From: Marthasterias glacialis
Lineage: Eukaryota; Echinodermata; Asteroidea; Forcipulatida; Asteriidae
Reading direction: 5' to 3'
Assembly (NCBI GenBank): GCA_911728455.2
Contig: OU452225.1
Location: forward strand, 24,214,495-24,278,494
DNA: 64,000 bases
Position 1 is the first letter of the stretch. The number at the start of each line of letters is the position of its first letter. Below are positions 11,910-22,262 of the stretch, in pieces. Below the pieces are notes generated by a model. It made no database searches. It was not told where the DNA came from and saw nothing but the letters and a program-made list of their open reading frames with translations. The translations under genes and the position numbers were made by a program.

Positions 11910-12654
11910 CTCTCAATATTCAAAAGGGGGGGTAGGTTTCGCCTAAATAAGACACAAAATACAGAGGAGGGTACATTTCTCTTTTTTTTTATTAAAAAAA
12001 TTTGCCAAAAAAAAAATTTGCAGGGTTGTGCAAACACCTGTGCCTGTCGGTGTCCCCCCTCGGCTACCTGGAACTCGTAGTGACCTACAGTGAGTGGCCC
12101 AAGTGCAATGGTCGGTATGTTCTCTGTTCAGTGAAGTTCAATTAGATGTACCACTAGTGGTCTACTTCAATGTTGTAATGTCTTACAAAATCTAACGAGC
12201 TAGACGCAAATTTGCGCAGTGTTAAAGACGCAGTCTTGAGCAGAAGGTAGTTGTTGCTTGCTTAAATGAGTGATGCCCTCAAGAGTGCTTAGGATTTCAC
12301 CTAATGTTGTTTCGCAACCAAGCTGCACTGGTGGTGTCAAGAGATATTGACGCTTGTTCCAATGGGATCCTAACCCAATAGATGATGAAGACGTCTATCC
12401 AGATGATCGTATGCTGGTTGGAGAAACGTGTTTTGCAATGGCCAAAACTGGATGTACAATGAAGTCGAGTAGCAAAATGACTACAGAAGAACTTACTTTT
12501 CTCCGACTTTGATTAAAAACGAAGTCGCAAGTGTGTAAAACAAGTCGTTAAAATTTGTTCAGGATAAATGTCCGATTTAACAGAGATCACATGAATTTGG
12601 TTTTAGTTGAATGAGTAGTGTGACCTCTTGACTTGATTGCCAAAAAATAACAAA

Positions 12655-14230
12655 GATGACATTGCATTGGATTAAAGATCTAACATTCTAAACCTGCAAC
12701 TGCCCTTGACCATAAGTAGTAAACATTTCAAATTGGCTAAGATTATCAAGAGTGACCTAGAAGGAACTTTCTAACTAACTATTGAGACCTCTGCAACTGT
12801 TAGCTAAAGTACAATTTAAAAGGACCATAACCTGTTGTGCAACTTGATACAAACATAATTGATTCAAAAAGGTAATGGAAAAAAGACGTGTGTGAATACT
12901 GTAAGACTTTAACGTCAGGATTCTTTCACTATGTTTGCACTTGAACATTGGCGAGTTCGAAAAAAGACGTGTGTGAATACTGTGCCATGAAAAAATACTG
13001 TTTCTCAAACTAAGACTTTAACGTCAGGATTCTTTCACTTGGTTTGCACTTGAACATTGGCGAGTTCGAAAAAAGACGTGTGTGAATACTGTACCATGAA
13101 AAAATACTGTTTCACAAACTAAGACTTTAACGTCAGGATTCTTTCACTTGGTTTGCACTTGAACATTGGCGAGTTCGAAAAAAGACGTGCGTGAATACTG
13201 TACCATGAAAAAATACTGTTTCACAAACTAAGACTTTAACGTCAGGATTCTTTCACTTGGTTTGCACTTGAACATTGGCGAGTTCGAAAAAAGACGTGTG
13301 TGAATACTGTACCATGAAAAAATACTGTTTCACAAACTAAGACTTTAACGTCAGGATTCTTTCACTTGGTTTGCACTTGAACATTGGCGAGTTCGAAAAA
13401 AGACGTGTGTGAATACTGTACCATGAAAAAATACTGTTTCACAAACTAAGACTTTAACGTCAGGATTCTTTCACTTGGTTTGCACTTGAACATTGGCGAG
13501 TTCGAAAAAAGACGTGTGTGAATACTGTACCATGAAAAAAATACTGTTCCAAAAATTAAGACTTTAACGTCGGGATTCTTTCACTTGGTTTGCACTTGAA
13601 CATTGGCGAGTTTGACTTCATCTTTCGGATTTAACCTCAAATTATTAGCTAACAAAATGAGGGACTAATGGGTTCAATGTTCTTTCAAAGATTTGCCTCA
13701 ACTTCAATGCTCTTCTGACCAAAAGTCAGCAAAAATGTTCTTGAAATTCTCAAATATCTAACATTCGAAACCTGTAAATGCCCTTGACCATAAGTAGTAC
13801 ACATTTCAAATTGGCTAAGATTTATCAAGACTGACCTAGAGGGAACTTTCTAACTAACTATTGAGACCTCTGCAACTGTTAGCTAAAGTACAATTTAAAA
13901 GGACCATAACCTGTTGTGCAAATTGATACAAACATAACTGATTCAAAAAGGTAATGGAAAAAAGATGTTTGTGAATACTGTACCATGAAAAAATACTGTT
14001 TCACAAACTAAGACTTTAACGCCAGGATTCTTTCACTTGGTTTGCACTTGAACATTGGCGAGTTCAAATTCATCTTTCTATAGTGTAAAAGCTCTTGGAT
14101 TAAACCTCAAATTATTAGCTAACAAAATGAGGGACTAATGGGGTTCAATGTTCTTTCAAAGATTAACCCAATTTCAATGCTCTTCTGACCAAAAGTCAGT
14201 AAAAATGTTCTTGAAATTCTCAAATAAAAC
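12655..14230. repeat. Large internal duplication around the satellite
   Basis: A block starting ACCATAAGTAGTA...CATTTCAAATTGGCTAAG near 12,700 recurs near 13,786, and the following CTGCAACTGTTAGCTAAAG and AATTATTAGCTAACAAAATGAGGGACTA boxes also appear twice (about 13,640 and 14,105). Between the two copies the 109-bp satellite expanded in the first copy only; the second has a single unit. Weaker related boxes (CACCCCTGTTTTGGGT, ATTGACCTCTGACCATGCAAGTGATGA-like) continue to about 14,900. No gene. Confidence 0.7.
12879..13612. repeat. 109-bp satellite, about 6-7 units
   Basis: CGAGTTCGAAAAAAGACGTG recurs at 12,952, 13,061, 13,170 and 13,279 and onward, exactly 109 bp apart, with CATGAAAAAATACTG and AACGTCAGGATTCTTTCACT in each unit. 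The first unit lacks the CCATGAAAAAATACTG part. Units are nearly identical, so expansion or homogenisation is recent. It lies inside the inverted-repeat element. Confidence 0.92.
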
Positions 14231-14899
14231 ACCCCTGCTTTGAGTTAAACGAATACAAACATTTTCCGAACATCTAAACACTTTGTAATAACGTTAAAGA
14301 CGAAAGTTCCAGACGAGGCATTTTCCTCTACATTGCAACAAAGTTCCTGAATTTGACTCGCCTTCAAATTATTAGCTAATAAAATGAAGGCCTGAATGTT
14401 TAAATCTCTATCAAAGATTGGTCCAAAGTATAGTATGAGTGAAACTTACTTAGTTTTTCAAATGTCACACCCCTGTTTTGGGTAAATTGAGTAGCATTTG
14501 GTTTTCTTCAAGTGCAAAAAAAATCTACAAAACAAAATGAACAGTTGCTGAAAAAACTTCAAGACAATTATTTTGGATGTTGCTTAATTTCCTGTAAAAC
14601 TAGAATGAGGTCAATCCTTTAGGGTCTAACGGATTGACCTCTGACCATGCAAGTGATGACTCAAACTATAACTAAAGTTTTTCAAAAAACGCACCCCTGT
14701 TTTGGGTGAAAAGAACAGGACTTAATTTCCTCAAGTGTTAACAAAACTAACAGTTGACTGCAACAACCTTAAACATTTCCTCTAAACCTTGAGACTTCAA
14801 ACCTTTAGGGCCTAATTGAATGATCTCTGACAATGCAAGTGATAATTTTAACTTTGGCAGACCAGTTTATGACCTTTGACCAAAGAATGGAGATTTTGG

Positions 14900-15655
14900 A
14901 GTTGTACAGATCAATACACTTTTACATCATTGGATCCAGAAAAAAACATGCCACTTAATGCTGAACATTATAAAGGCGCTGGTATCCACCACAGATGGGC
15001 GCTCATATTCGCATCGTTTTTTATGACATGTATGCGGAGCTATGAATAGGACACCTATTTCATGTAGCAACTTGTAAAGTTTTAAAGTACATGTACTTCC
15101 ATGTAGTGCACTTTTAACAACTTATTTTCTAACTTTTTTTGCAAGGCAATTATTTATTACCTCTTTTGACTATTAATTTAAAATGCCAAATGCCATCAAC
15201 TTATTTTACAATAATTTGTCATTTTTGTTCTTTAGGCATTTTTAGATAAACCTATTTGAAAAACTTGTGGTTTTTTAAAAGGGAAATTTCAGATAAGACT
15301 TTCAAACCAAAACATTACTTTTCCAATTGTGGAAAACAATATTTTTTATATCTTGTGAATATAATGGAAACACTTTAGCTCTTTTATAGGACTAAACTGC
15401 TGCAGTTTGGTCCTACTTGGTTTCATTTTCGAAACTGTGCCCTCAGATATGATTTAAATGGCAATTTTCCAAGAACTTAGCCAATAAACTGTATTAGTTA
15501 TCTTTCATTTAATCATTTTAGTCAAGAACCTTTGTAAAAAAAACGTGATCTCCTGCAACGGTTTGCCCTAGACCATGACCAGGCCCTAACCTTGACATAG
15601 ACTCGAACTTTGACTTCCACCTAATGCTAACCATCTATGAACTAACCTACAAGTA
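14900..15655. other. AT-rich non-coding interior of the inverted-repeat element
   Basis: I see no convincing reading frame, RNA gene or tandem repeat here; the sequence is AT-rich with A and T runs. Confidence 0.6.
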
Positions 15656-16222
15656 ATCCAATGTCATCTTTGGTATAAAAAGGCAATGAAATGAGTTTTG
15701 TTCTTACACAGAAATTGTAGACGCTAAGTGGCATGACCAAGCAAAACATGTTTCTCCGGCCCTCATACCATCAACTGGATAGAAGTCATCATCATCTACC
15801 GGGTCCAGATTCCATTGGCTCAAGCGAAGACATCTCAAGGCACCTCTTGATGGTCTCAAACGAACCCCAGTACAAACCTGTTTACTAGACAACAAAAGAA
15901 TGACGTGACCAACAAAAGGCTAAATGATAAGGGGCCCTCATCCCGACGTCTTGAGAGATCGATCAACACGTTTTAGGGACCAACGACTCGCTTCCAGCTC
16001 ACATCCTAGTGATTATAGTGTGCTTCCAAAAATGCTCGCTCTAGCTCGTCAGATTTTGTAAGGCATTACACCATTGAAGAGAACACTAGTGGTGCATCTA
16101 ATTGAACTTCACTGAACAGAGAACATACCTTCCATTGCACCCGGGCCGAGCAGGATCACCACTTGTTCCAGGCAGCCGAGGGGGTCCACCGACAGGCACA
16201 GGTGTTTGCACAACTCTGCAGA

Positions 16223-17002
16223 TGAGTTTTTTTGAGGGTTTTTATACATGGATGAAACAAACTCATCAAAATGAGCTACTCTTACACAATGAAGCCATGT
16301 GTTCAATTTGGAACATTTCAAGAGGGAAAAACCCCAAAATACAACAGAAAAAGAAAAAGATAGTAAAGTTGAAAATTTTTGTGGATTTTGCCTTTGAGCT
16401 TTGAACGATACTCCTAATATCATGCAGAGCAAAAGGTACTAAAAAAAACATACAAAGTTAGAAAAGAACAGTGCAATTGCTTTTCATTTTTGCTTTGAAA
16501 GAAATGTTAACCCCACTGTAAAGTTTTGCCAATTTCTGAAACAAAAATGATGACTTCACTCGCAAGCAAAATCATAATTTTATGAGTATCTATAAATTTG
16601 GTAATGGCTTCATTTATGGTAGGAGCAACTCATGTTTAAATTAAGGTAATCACAACGTAAACTCACAAAGATAAATGATTCAGAATTAAATATTAGTCTG
16701 AAAAAAGGGGAAAAAAGGAAGAAGAAAATGTATCAAACTGTTCAAATTTGTTTCATAGTTATTGGTCCAAAAATGAATTTGGGGGGTAAACTTCTTGAAC
16801 AATTTCAATCAGAGTACTCTGACTGGTTGAACTATTTCCCAGGAAGACAATCATGTGCAATGAAGGTCTGCTTGGGAAAGATTTTTAAAGAGTTTTCAGT
16901 ATTTGTGTGCACTAATTTATGTAATCATCAGACTTTATTTAATTCTGAATCATTTAACTTTGGCCATAAACAAAGGGATGGATCTTTTTTCACGCAGGAA
17001 AG
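16223..17002. other. AT-rich spacer without a recognised feature
   Basis: Open frames on both strands (16,102-16,451) overlap the right arm of the inverted-repeat element and continue into low-complexity A/T sequence; they match nothing I recognise and overlap one another. I call no gene. Confidence 0.6.
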
Positions 17003-18096
17003 AATGGGCAATTCACCACACAGGGGACATGCATATGGGTCATTCACCACACAAGGGGAAGTATGGTTCATTCACCACACAAGGGACATATGGGTCATTC
17101 ACCACACAAGGGACATATGGGTCATTCACCACACGGTGGAAAGTATGGGTCATTCACCACATAGAGGAAGTATGGGTCATTCACCACACAAAGGGAAGTA
17201 TGGGTCATTCACCACATGGGGAAGTATGGGTTATTCACCACACAGGAAGTATGGGTCATTCACCACATGGGGGAAGTATGGGTCATTCACCACATGGGAA
17301 GTATGGGTCATTCACCACACGGTGGAAAGTATGGGTCATTCAACACACAATGGAAGTATGGGTCATTCACCATACAAGAGAAGTACTGGTGATTTCCCAC
17401 ACAAGGGAAGTATGGGTAATTCACCACACAAGAGAAGTACTGGTGATTTCCCACAAAAGGGAAGTATGGGTAATTCACCACACAAGAGAAGTACTGGTGA
17501 TTTCCCACACAAGGGAAGTATGGGTAATTCACCACACAAGAGAAGTACTGGTGATTTCCCACACAAGGGAAGTATGGGTAATTCACCACACAAGGAAAGT
17601 ACTGGTGATCTCCCACACAAGGGAAGTATGGGTAATTCACCACACAAGAGAAGTACCGTACTGGTGATCTCCCACACAAGGGAAGTATGGGTAATTAACC
17701 ACACAAGGAAAGTACTGGTGATCTCCCACACAAGGGAAGTATTGGTAATTCACCACACAAGAGAAGTACTGGTGATTTCCCACACAAGGGAAGTATGGGT
17801 AATTCACCACACAAGAGAAGTACTGGTGATCTCCCACACAAGGGAAGTATGGGTAATTCACCACACAAGGAAAGTACTGGTGATCTCCCACACAAGGGAA
17901 GTATGGGTAATTCACCACACAAGAGAAGTACCGTACTGGTGATCTCCCACACAAGGGAAGTATGGGTAATTCACCACACAAGAGAAGTACTGGTGATTTC
18001 CCACACAAGGGAAGTATGGGTAATTAACCACACAAGAGAAGTACCGTACTGGTGATCTCCCACACAAGGGAAGTATGGGTAATTCACCACACAAAA
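17003..18096. repeat. 27-bp minisatellite with a 54-bp higher-order phase
   Basis: About 17,003-17,375 repeats a ~27-bp unit built on GTATGGGTCATTCACCACA; the later part, to 18,096, alternates GAAGTACTGGTGATTTCCCA-CACAAGG with GAAGTATGGGTAATTCACCA-CACAAGA, making a 54-bp dimer repeated about a dozen times. Since 27 is a multiple of three, long frames stay open in several frames on both strands (up to 404 codons at 16,728-17,942). That pattern is expected from the repeat alone, so I do not call a protein. Confidence 0.95.
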
Positions 18097-18223
18097 GGAT
18101 AAGTATCTTTTTGTGAAATCCTACCTAAAGATCCATCCCATATCTAAATTACTGTTTAAGTAAACTACTGATGATACTGCAGGGCTCCGGCGTTGATAGA
18201 CAGCGGCATCCACTCTGAATGGA

Positions 18224-18307
18224 GATCCGACACTCTCTGTCTGGATTTGTTGATCCGACACTCTCTGTCTGGATTTGTTGATCCGACACTCTCTGTCTGG
18301 ATTTGCT
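18224..18307. repeat. 28-bp tandem repeat, three units
   Basis: GATCCGACACTCTCTGTCTG followed by GATTTGTT starts at 18,224, 18,252 and 18,280. The units are identical up to the last base positions, where the third ends GATTTGCT. No coding role is evident. Confidence 0.95.
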
Positions 18308-18418
18308 GATTTCTGTAGTAGAAGAAACAAGGAAAAAGCAAACTTATTAAACCTGTTTGTCAGTAGAACTATTGATAGAGCCCAACAAACAACATGCACC
18401 TTCCCTAAGAACAAAAAA

Positions 18419-18568
18419 GGGAGACTTTTGAACGGCCCTTTTTCACAGTTCTTACCAGTAGTACGCACAGTCAGAACTACAAACGCAGTACTGAGCATGT
18501 GTGCGCATGCTCAGAACTGTCAAAAAGGCCCGTTGTGTCTGCTGCCACCAGCGTCTCTAAAGTCTCCC
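18419..18568. mobile_element. MITE-like inverted repeat
   Basis: The termini GGGAGACTTT (18,419) and AAAGTCTCCC (18,559-18,568) are perfect inverted repeats, and the inner AACGGCCCTTTTTCACAGTT-CT and AGAACTGTCAAAAAGGCCCG also pair. A central GCATGTGTGCGCATGC palindrome forms the tip. About 150 bp, non-coding. Confidence 0.75.
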
Positions 18569-19036
18569 ATTAACTGTGTCATGGCCTTTGTAGCTGCTGG
18601 CCTGAATTGGAGCTGGTGCCCCTTACATTTTTTTTTACAAAACGTAAACAACACAAGTTAGTAATTTAATTAAATCTAATATTATCACACATAACATCTT
18701 CATAATGTTCTTGAAATAATCTCCTCAGAATTTCAATTAAATTTTGTGGGTCCATGCTATGTGTGTGTGTACTTTTTATACATACAGTATGTGTTAATAC
18801 GTGTAAAAATAAGTTTACAAATTTGTGCATGACAAATTCATATGATATCTCGGATGTCACTGTAGTATGTATACAAAAGTGAAAGGCCTCCAGGAATAGT
18901 CCATACCACTTTGTAAATTATATACTCCCAACTTTGAGCCATTCTCATTGGTACTTTTGAAGTAGAAACATGTGAGCATAAATAAAAAAAAAAAGGAAGC
19001 CCTTCCAGTCAGTTTGTGGAAAAGTGTTTAACATAC

Positions 19037-19294
19037 CTTGATTGTATTGTAGAGCCAGGGTTCTAGTCCATCATCTAGAGGTCCATGATACTGGGGTGAC
19101 ATCAGAGAGCTTCAGCAGAGGGTACGTCTGGGTTTGCTTCTCTCTGAAGGGTGATTCAACAAGACCGAGCAGTGGATGCTAAGGCCAGGGTCATCAACTC
19201 AGGGGTTCTCAAGCAGAGGATGACCAAGCTCCCGGAGTTCATCAGGTGCCACCAAGGAACATCTCAGGAGTTTGTTTTGTTACTCACAGATATT
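19037..19294 (-). other. Splice-site-bounded segment on the minus strand (258 bp)
   Basis: Read on the minus strand, CTTTTCCTTTGCAACAG ends at 19,295 and CAATCAAG|GTATGTTAA lies at the low end. It shares CTTGGTCATCCTCT and a GATGTCA box with the 273-bp segment at 20,353-20,625, so the two may be duplicated exons. No frame is open throughout, which points to a non-coding transcript or a decayed exon. Confidence 0.3.
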
Positions 19295-20352
19295 CTGTTG
19301 CAAAGGAAAAGCAATGAGAACATTTATTAAACAGCACAAGCCTGGAATAATAGGGCAGCCTGGAACTAGAGGCCATGCTGACCATTTCTTTGTTAATGCC
19401 ACTGACTTCAGGATTTTACAATGGTACAGCCCTTTGTGAAATGAAAACACTCTTGCCTTCTCAAAGATAAAATTAAAGGGCTGGTGTATAACTGTTGCAG
19501 TTACACTGTGTTTTTATTATTTATTTAAACCTGAATAAAAAACACCTTCACTACATATACTGCTCAACTAAATCATTGTTTAAAAATAGAATAAAAGTGT
19601 AAAGATTTCATGTTTTGTGGTACTATCAAGCTGATACCAGTAAAAAACTTTTACCTGCATTTTTCAACTTATACAAAAACATTGGATAAATTAACTGATC
19701 AGCTAATGGTGTGAATTTCCTTTAACACCAATTTTGTAAGACTGTGTGTTCTGACTTACACACTTTCAAATGCAGTCCATAAAGTATATCCCCCAATAGT
19801 ATGCTCTCTAAATGCAAAAGAGTGAAAATTCACTCTCTCACCCGAGTGGTGTCATTGTGGCTCTTTGGAGAGTGAAACTCACTGTGCATCACCCTTTTTG
19901 AGTGAAATGGGAGCAAACTTTACTCTGATTCAAATTGAAAATACCCGTCTTTCACTCTAATACGAGGTGTCCGCCATATGGCTCTTTGCAAGAGTGGTAT
20001 GGTGGACAAAACAAGTGGTTTTTCATATTTAGAGAGTGGTTGTACAAAAATGACAAGTCCTGAAAATAAATCCATTGTAGAAGTTTACAAATTTCTCTAA
20101 AGGTAAAACTTTGGAAATTCTAGAGAATTTTGGTTCACTATATCACCACAAATGAATCCCCAAGAGGTGTGGCAAAGAGTGAGCACAGGCCTGAACCCTT
20201 TTAGTTATTACAGGAGACAGCAACATTGCTGTGTTACAAAGGAACATCTTTGTCATTTCTTTTAACTTTTGATAAATAAAAGAAAACCTTGATTGCTTAA
20301 CTATAACTCTGCTGATAAATAAAAAGGCTATTGGCAGCGACTATCAACATAC

Positions 20353-20625
20353 CTTGGTTGCATCATGGGTCCAACGTTGCTCCTGGTGTTCTGCTCATCA
20401 GGTCTGTAGTGACATCAAAGGTTCCGTACCACTGAGTGAGATAAATCTAGGAGTATTCTTCGGTGTCATGAGGGTGTTCCTGTTAAATTTAACCACATCG
20501 GCTATGTTGTGCGAAGTCAGATTGACATCAACTACATAGGTGACTCAAGTAGAGGATGACCAAGGAGTTTCAATGGGATGAAGGGTGAACATCTTGAGAT
20601 CTTGTGTTGTCTCTGATGGTTTTAT
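20353..20625 (-). other. Splice-site-bounded segment on the minus strand (273 bp), copy 1
   Basis: The minus strand reads CTCTTTGCAACAG|ATAAAACCATC at the high end and ATGCAACCAAG|GTATGTTG at the low end. The exact 273-bp length recurs at 26,489-26,761 and 53,219-53,491. Stops interrupt all frames. It may be an exon of a non-coding RNA carried in the R1 repeat. Confidence 0.35.
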
Positions 20626-21013
20626 CTGTTGCAAAGAGAAGGGCAGAAAAGGATTAACTACATGTAAGACAGTATGTGTCTTTGGTTGTGCAAACCTCAG
20701 ATTTGTGCAAAGTTTTGGAGAGGGATGTTTCATCAGCCATCTCTGAACACACAAGTACAAAAAAACCAATAGGATTCATTTAAAATAATGTTGAGGTTCA
20801 ATGCCTGCCTGGCAGTGACTCTGGCAACAGTCTCAGTTTTCAGGGTTGAATTAAAATTTAAGCAATGTGATGCATCAAAATATCTTTCTACTATTCTTTC
20901 AGTGATGCAATTGTTTTAATATCGATTCTGCTGTACAAAAGTGAGTACCGTAAATAAAAAGAACGATCATAGCATTCTAACCAAATGATTCATTTGTATT
21001 CATCCATGATCCT

Positions 21014-21345
21014 TCAGAAATAAACAACACCACAAACCAAGTACCTTTCATTGAACGATCAAACCTGATTCATAACTATTGGCAGATAAACAAAAAACAG
21101 CAAATCAAGACTCCATATGTTTTCACGACAACATACAACCCTTGTATAAACCATTTTGACTTATATCGTGCAGTCAAAAGACACTGGTCAATGATCCAAA
21201 GCAACAACACACCCCGGAAAATTTCCCGTACCCTCACTTCGTTGCTTTCATTTAAAAAAAAGACCAAAATATACAGGAAAAACTGGTCAGAGCAAAATTT
21301 AATCGGAGTCCAACCGACTTATCAATTCAATAGCTCTCCACCATT
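21014..21345 (+). pseudogene. PLE ORF2 C-terminal fragment
   Basis: Frames here read pieces of the conserved Penelope C-terminal region: TPYVFTTTYNPCINHFDL, and a decayed form of the IFPNPPFVAFKKDQNIR motif seen in better copies. It is cut from its reverse transcriptase core and carries frameshifts. It is the upstream truncated member of the A1 partial tandem. Confidence 0.75.
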
Positions 21346-21349
21346 CATA

Positions 21350-21990
21350 ATGGCTCTCAAGACCAGCACGCTCCCAAGACCAGCAGTCCGAGACCCACAA
21401 AGCATTCTAGAGCTGCCTCTCCAACTTCACCAGCATCACAGCCATCCCACTCATCAGATTTCACTTGCGGACAAATCCCCATCATCAACCAGCTAGAGGA
21501 CTTCCTCATCACATCACTCGAGGTCTGGGAAGAGTTTGCAAATGAGACACCGACTACCCAAGTCAGGCTTTCTGAATCCGATTTTAAATTGGTGAAATCT
21601 TTAGCGGACCCAGTTACAAGGTTAACAGCTGCAAAAAGACACATCACCCACCAACTATCGGTTCTTAACAAGGCTATCTCAACAAACCAACCCCGCCATA
21701 CCTGAAGAACACAGTGAGGCCTCCCCACCTACACTGGGAGTTTGAATTCAGCTCACTGCAGACTGGACCAGACTCAATAATAAGGCATCATTACTGTTCA
21801 CCAAACTGAGTGTAGCTGAGTATGACAGGGTAGCAACAGAAATCGACGGTAAACTGAAAGCAGCCAAGTCAGCGGGTCAAGAACACCTTGTACAACACTT
21901 CAACAGTGCCGAGCTAAGGACGGCAACACATCTTTTTGGATTCTTCATCTGCCCCAGACCACCACCAAACCAGGGTATGAATAGAAAAAG
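21350..21990 (+). pseudogene. PLE ORF1, copy A1 (frameshifted)
   Basis: The Ser/Pro-rich N-terminal part (TSSPRPTKHSRAASPTSPAS-like), the CGQIPIINQLEDFLITSLEV segment and the C-terminal ADWTRLNNKASLLFTKLSVA-like region are all present but in different frames. The normal ORF1 start is missing because the upstream sequence is a deletion junction. In this copy the histone-type stem-loop that normally follows ORF1 has lost its left half (GAGACCAGGACCACC). Confidence 0.75.
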
Positions 21991-22262
21991 AGACCAGGAC
22001 CACCACCACTTCCAAAAAGAGAATTACAATACTTGTCTTTATCATCGTTTTTATAATAATATTACAACGGAGATCCGAAACTACATATTATTATCATTAT
22101 CAATACCGTAATTTATTTGAAATTAATTTTACATTTAAAATTAAATCTCTTGAAGTATGACTAAACGCAAATTCAACAAACAAGCCCTTATCTCACAATC
22201 CCAACAAAAAGCCAATCGCTTTTCAAGTACCTGCTCAAACACCAAACGGTTCATTAAGAAGA

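Larger units (their letters stand above)
12019..16222. mobile_element. ~4.2-kb element bounded by long inverted repeats
   Basis: The left arm (about 12,019-12,675) and the right arm (about 15,655-16,222) are reverse complements with moderate divergence: for example GTGCAAACACCTGTGCCTGT at the left end pairs with ACAGGCACAGGTGTTTGCAC at 16,196-16,215, and CTCTGTTCAGTGAAGTTCAA near 12,122 with TTGAACTTCACTGAACAGAG near 16,102. The ~3 kb between them is non-coding and holds tandem repeats. No transposase frame is visible, so this fits a non-autonomous foldback-type or long-TIR DNA element. A right-arm frame on the minus strand (15,704-15,895) is matched by a decayed version in the left arm. Confidence 0.7.
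18660..20960. repeat. R1 repeat block, copy 1 (host-like segment, duplicated)
   Basis: Segments of this block recur at 25,200-25,690, 26,320-27,150, 40,620-42,550, 51,930-52,430, 53,045-53,880 and 59,720-60,330. Examples are GTGAAAGGCCTCCAGGAATAG (18,880 and 40,690), GAGTGAAAATTCACTCTCTC (19,820 and 41,007) and GTTGCATCATGGGTCCAACG (20,357, 26,493, 41,895 and 53,223). It contains two splice-site-bounded minus-strand segments and no convincing long frame. PLE copies are inserted at its edges. I see no other gene in it. Confidence 0.8.

Noticed and set aside
11663..12037. Overlapping Pro/Trp/Gly-rich frames on both strands near 11.7-12.0 kb
   Set aside because: They are translations of the GC-rich inverted-repeat element and fall off at its edges.
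15704..16432. Minus-strand frames in the right arm of the long inverted-repeat element as transposase exons
   Set aside because: No transposase motif; the left arm carries the same sequence with frame breaks, so no selection on the frame is visible.
16728..17942. A 404-codon open frame (with a 254-codon one and several minus-strand frames) suggesting a repetitive secreted or structural protein
   Set aside because: The unit length is 27 bp, a multiple of three, so frames stay open on both strands by construction; there is no non-repetitive conserved domain or codon signal.
17003..18096. Possible CRISPR-like array
   Set aside because: Units are contiguous without unique spacers and the DNA is eukaryotic; it is a minisatellite.
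18275..18661. A 128-codon frame on the plus strand and a 125-codon frame on the minus strand
   Set aside because: Both run through the 28-bp tandem repeat and a MITE and overlap each other; no domain recognised.
20545..20769. Minus-strand frame of ~74 codons recurring four times (also 26,681, 42,083 and 53,411)
   Set aside because: It recurs only because the R1 block is repeated; it crosses the proposed splice acceptor, and copies differ without regard to the frame.
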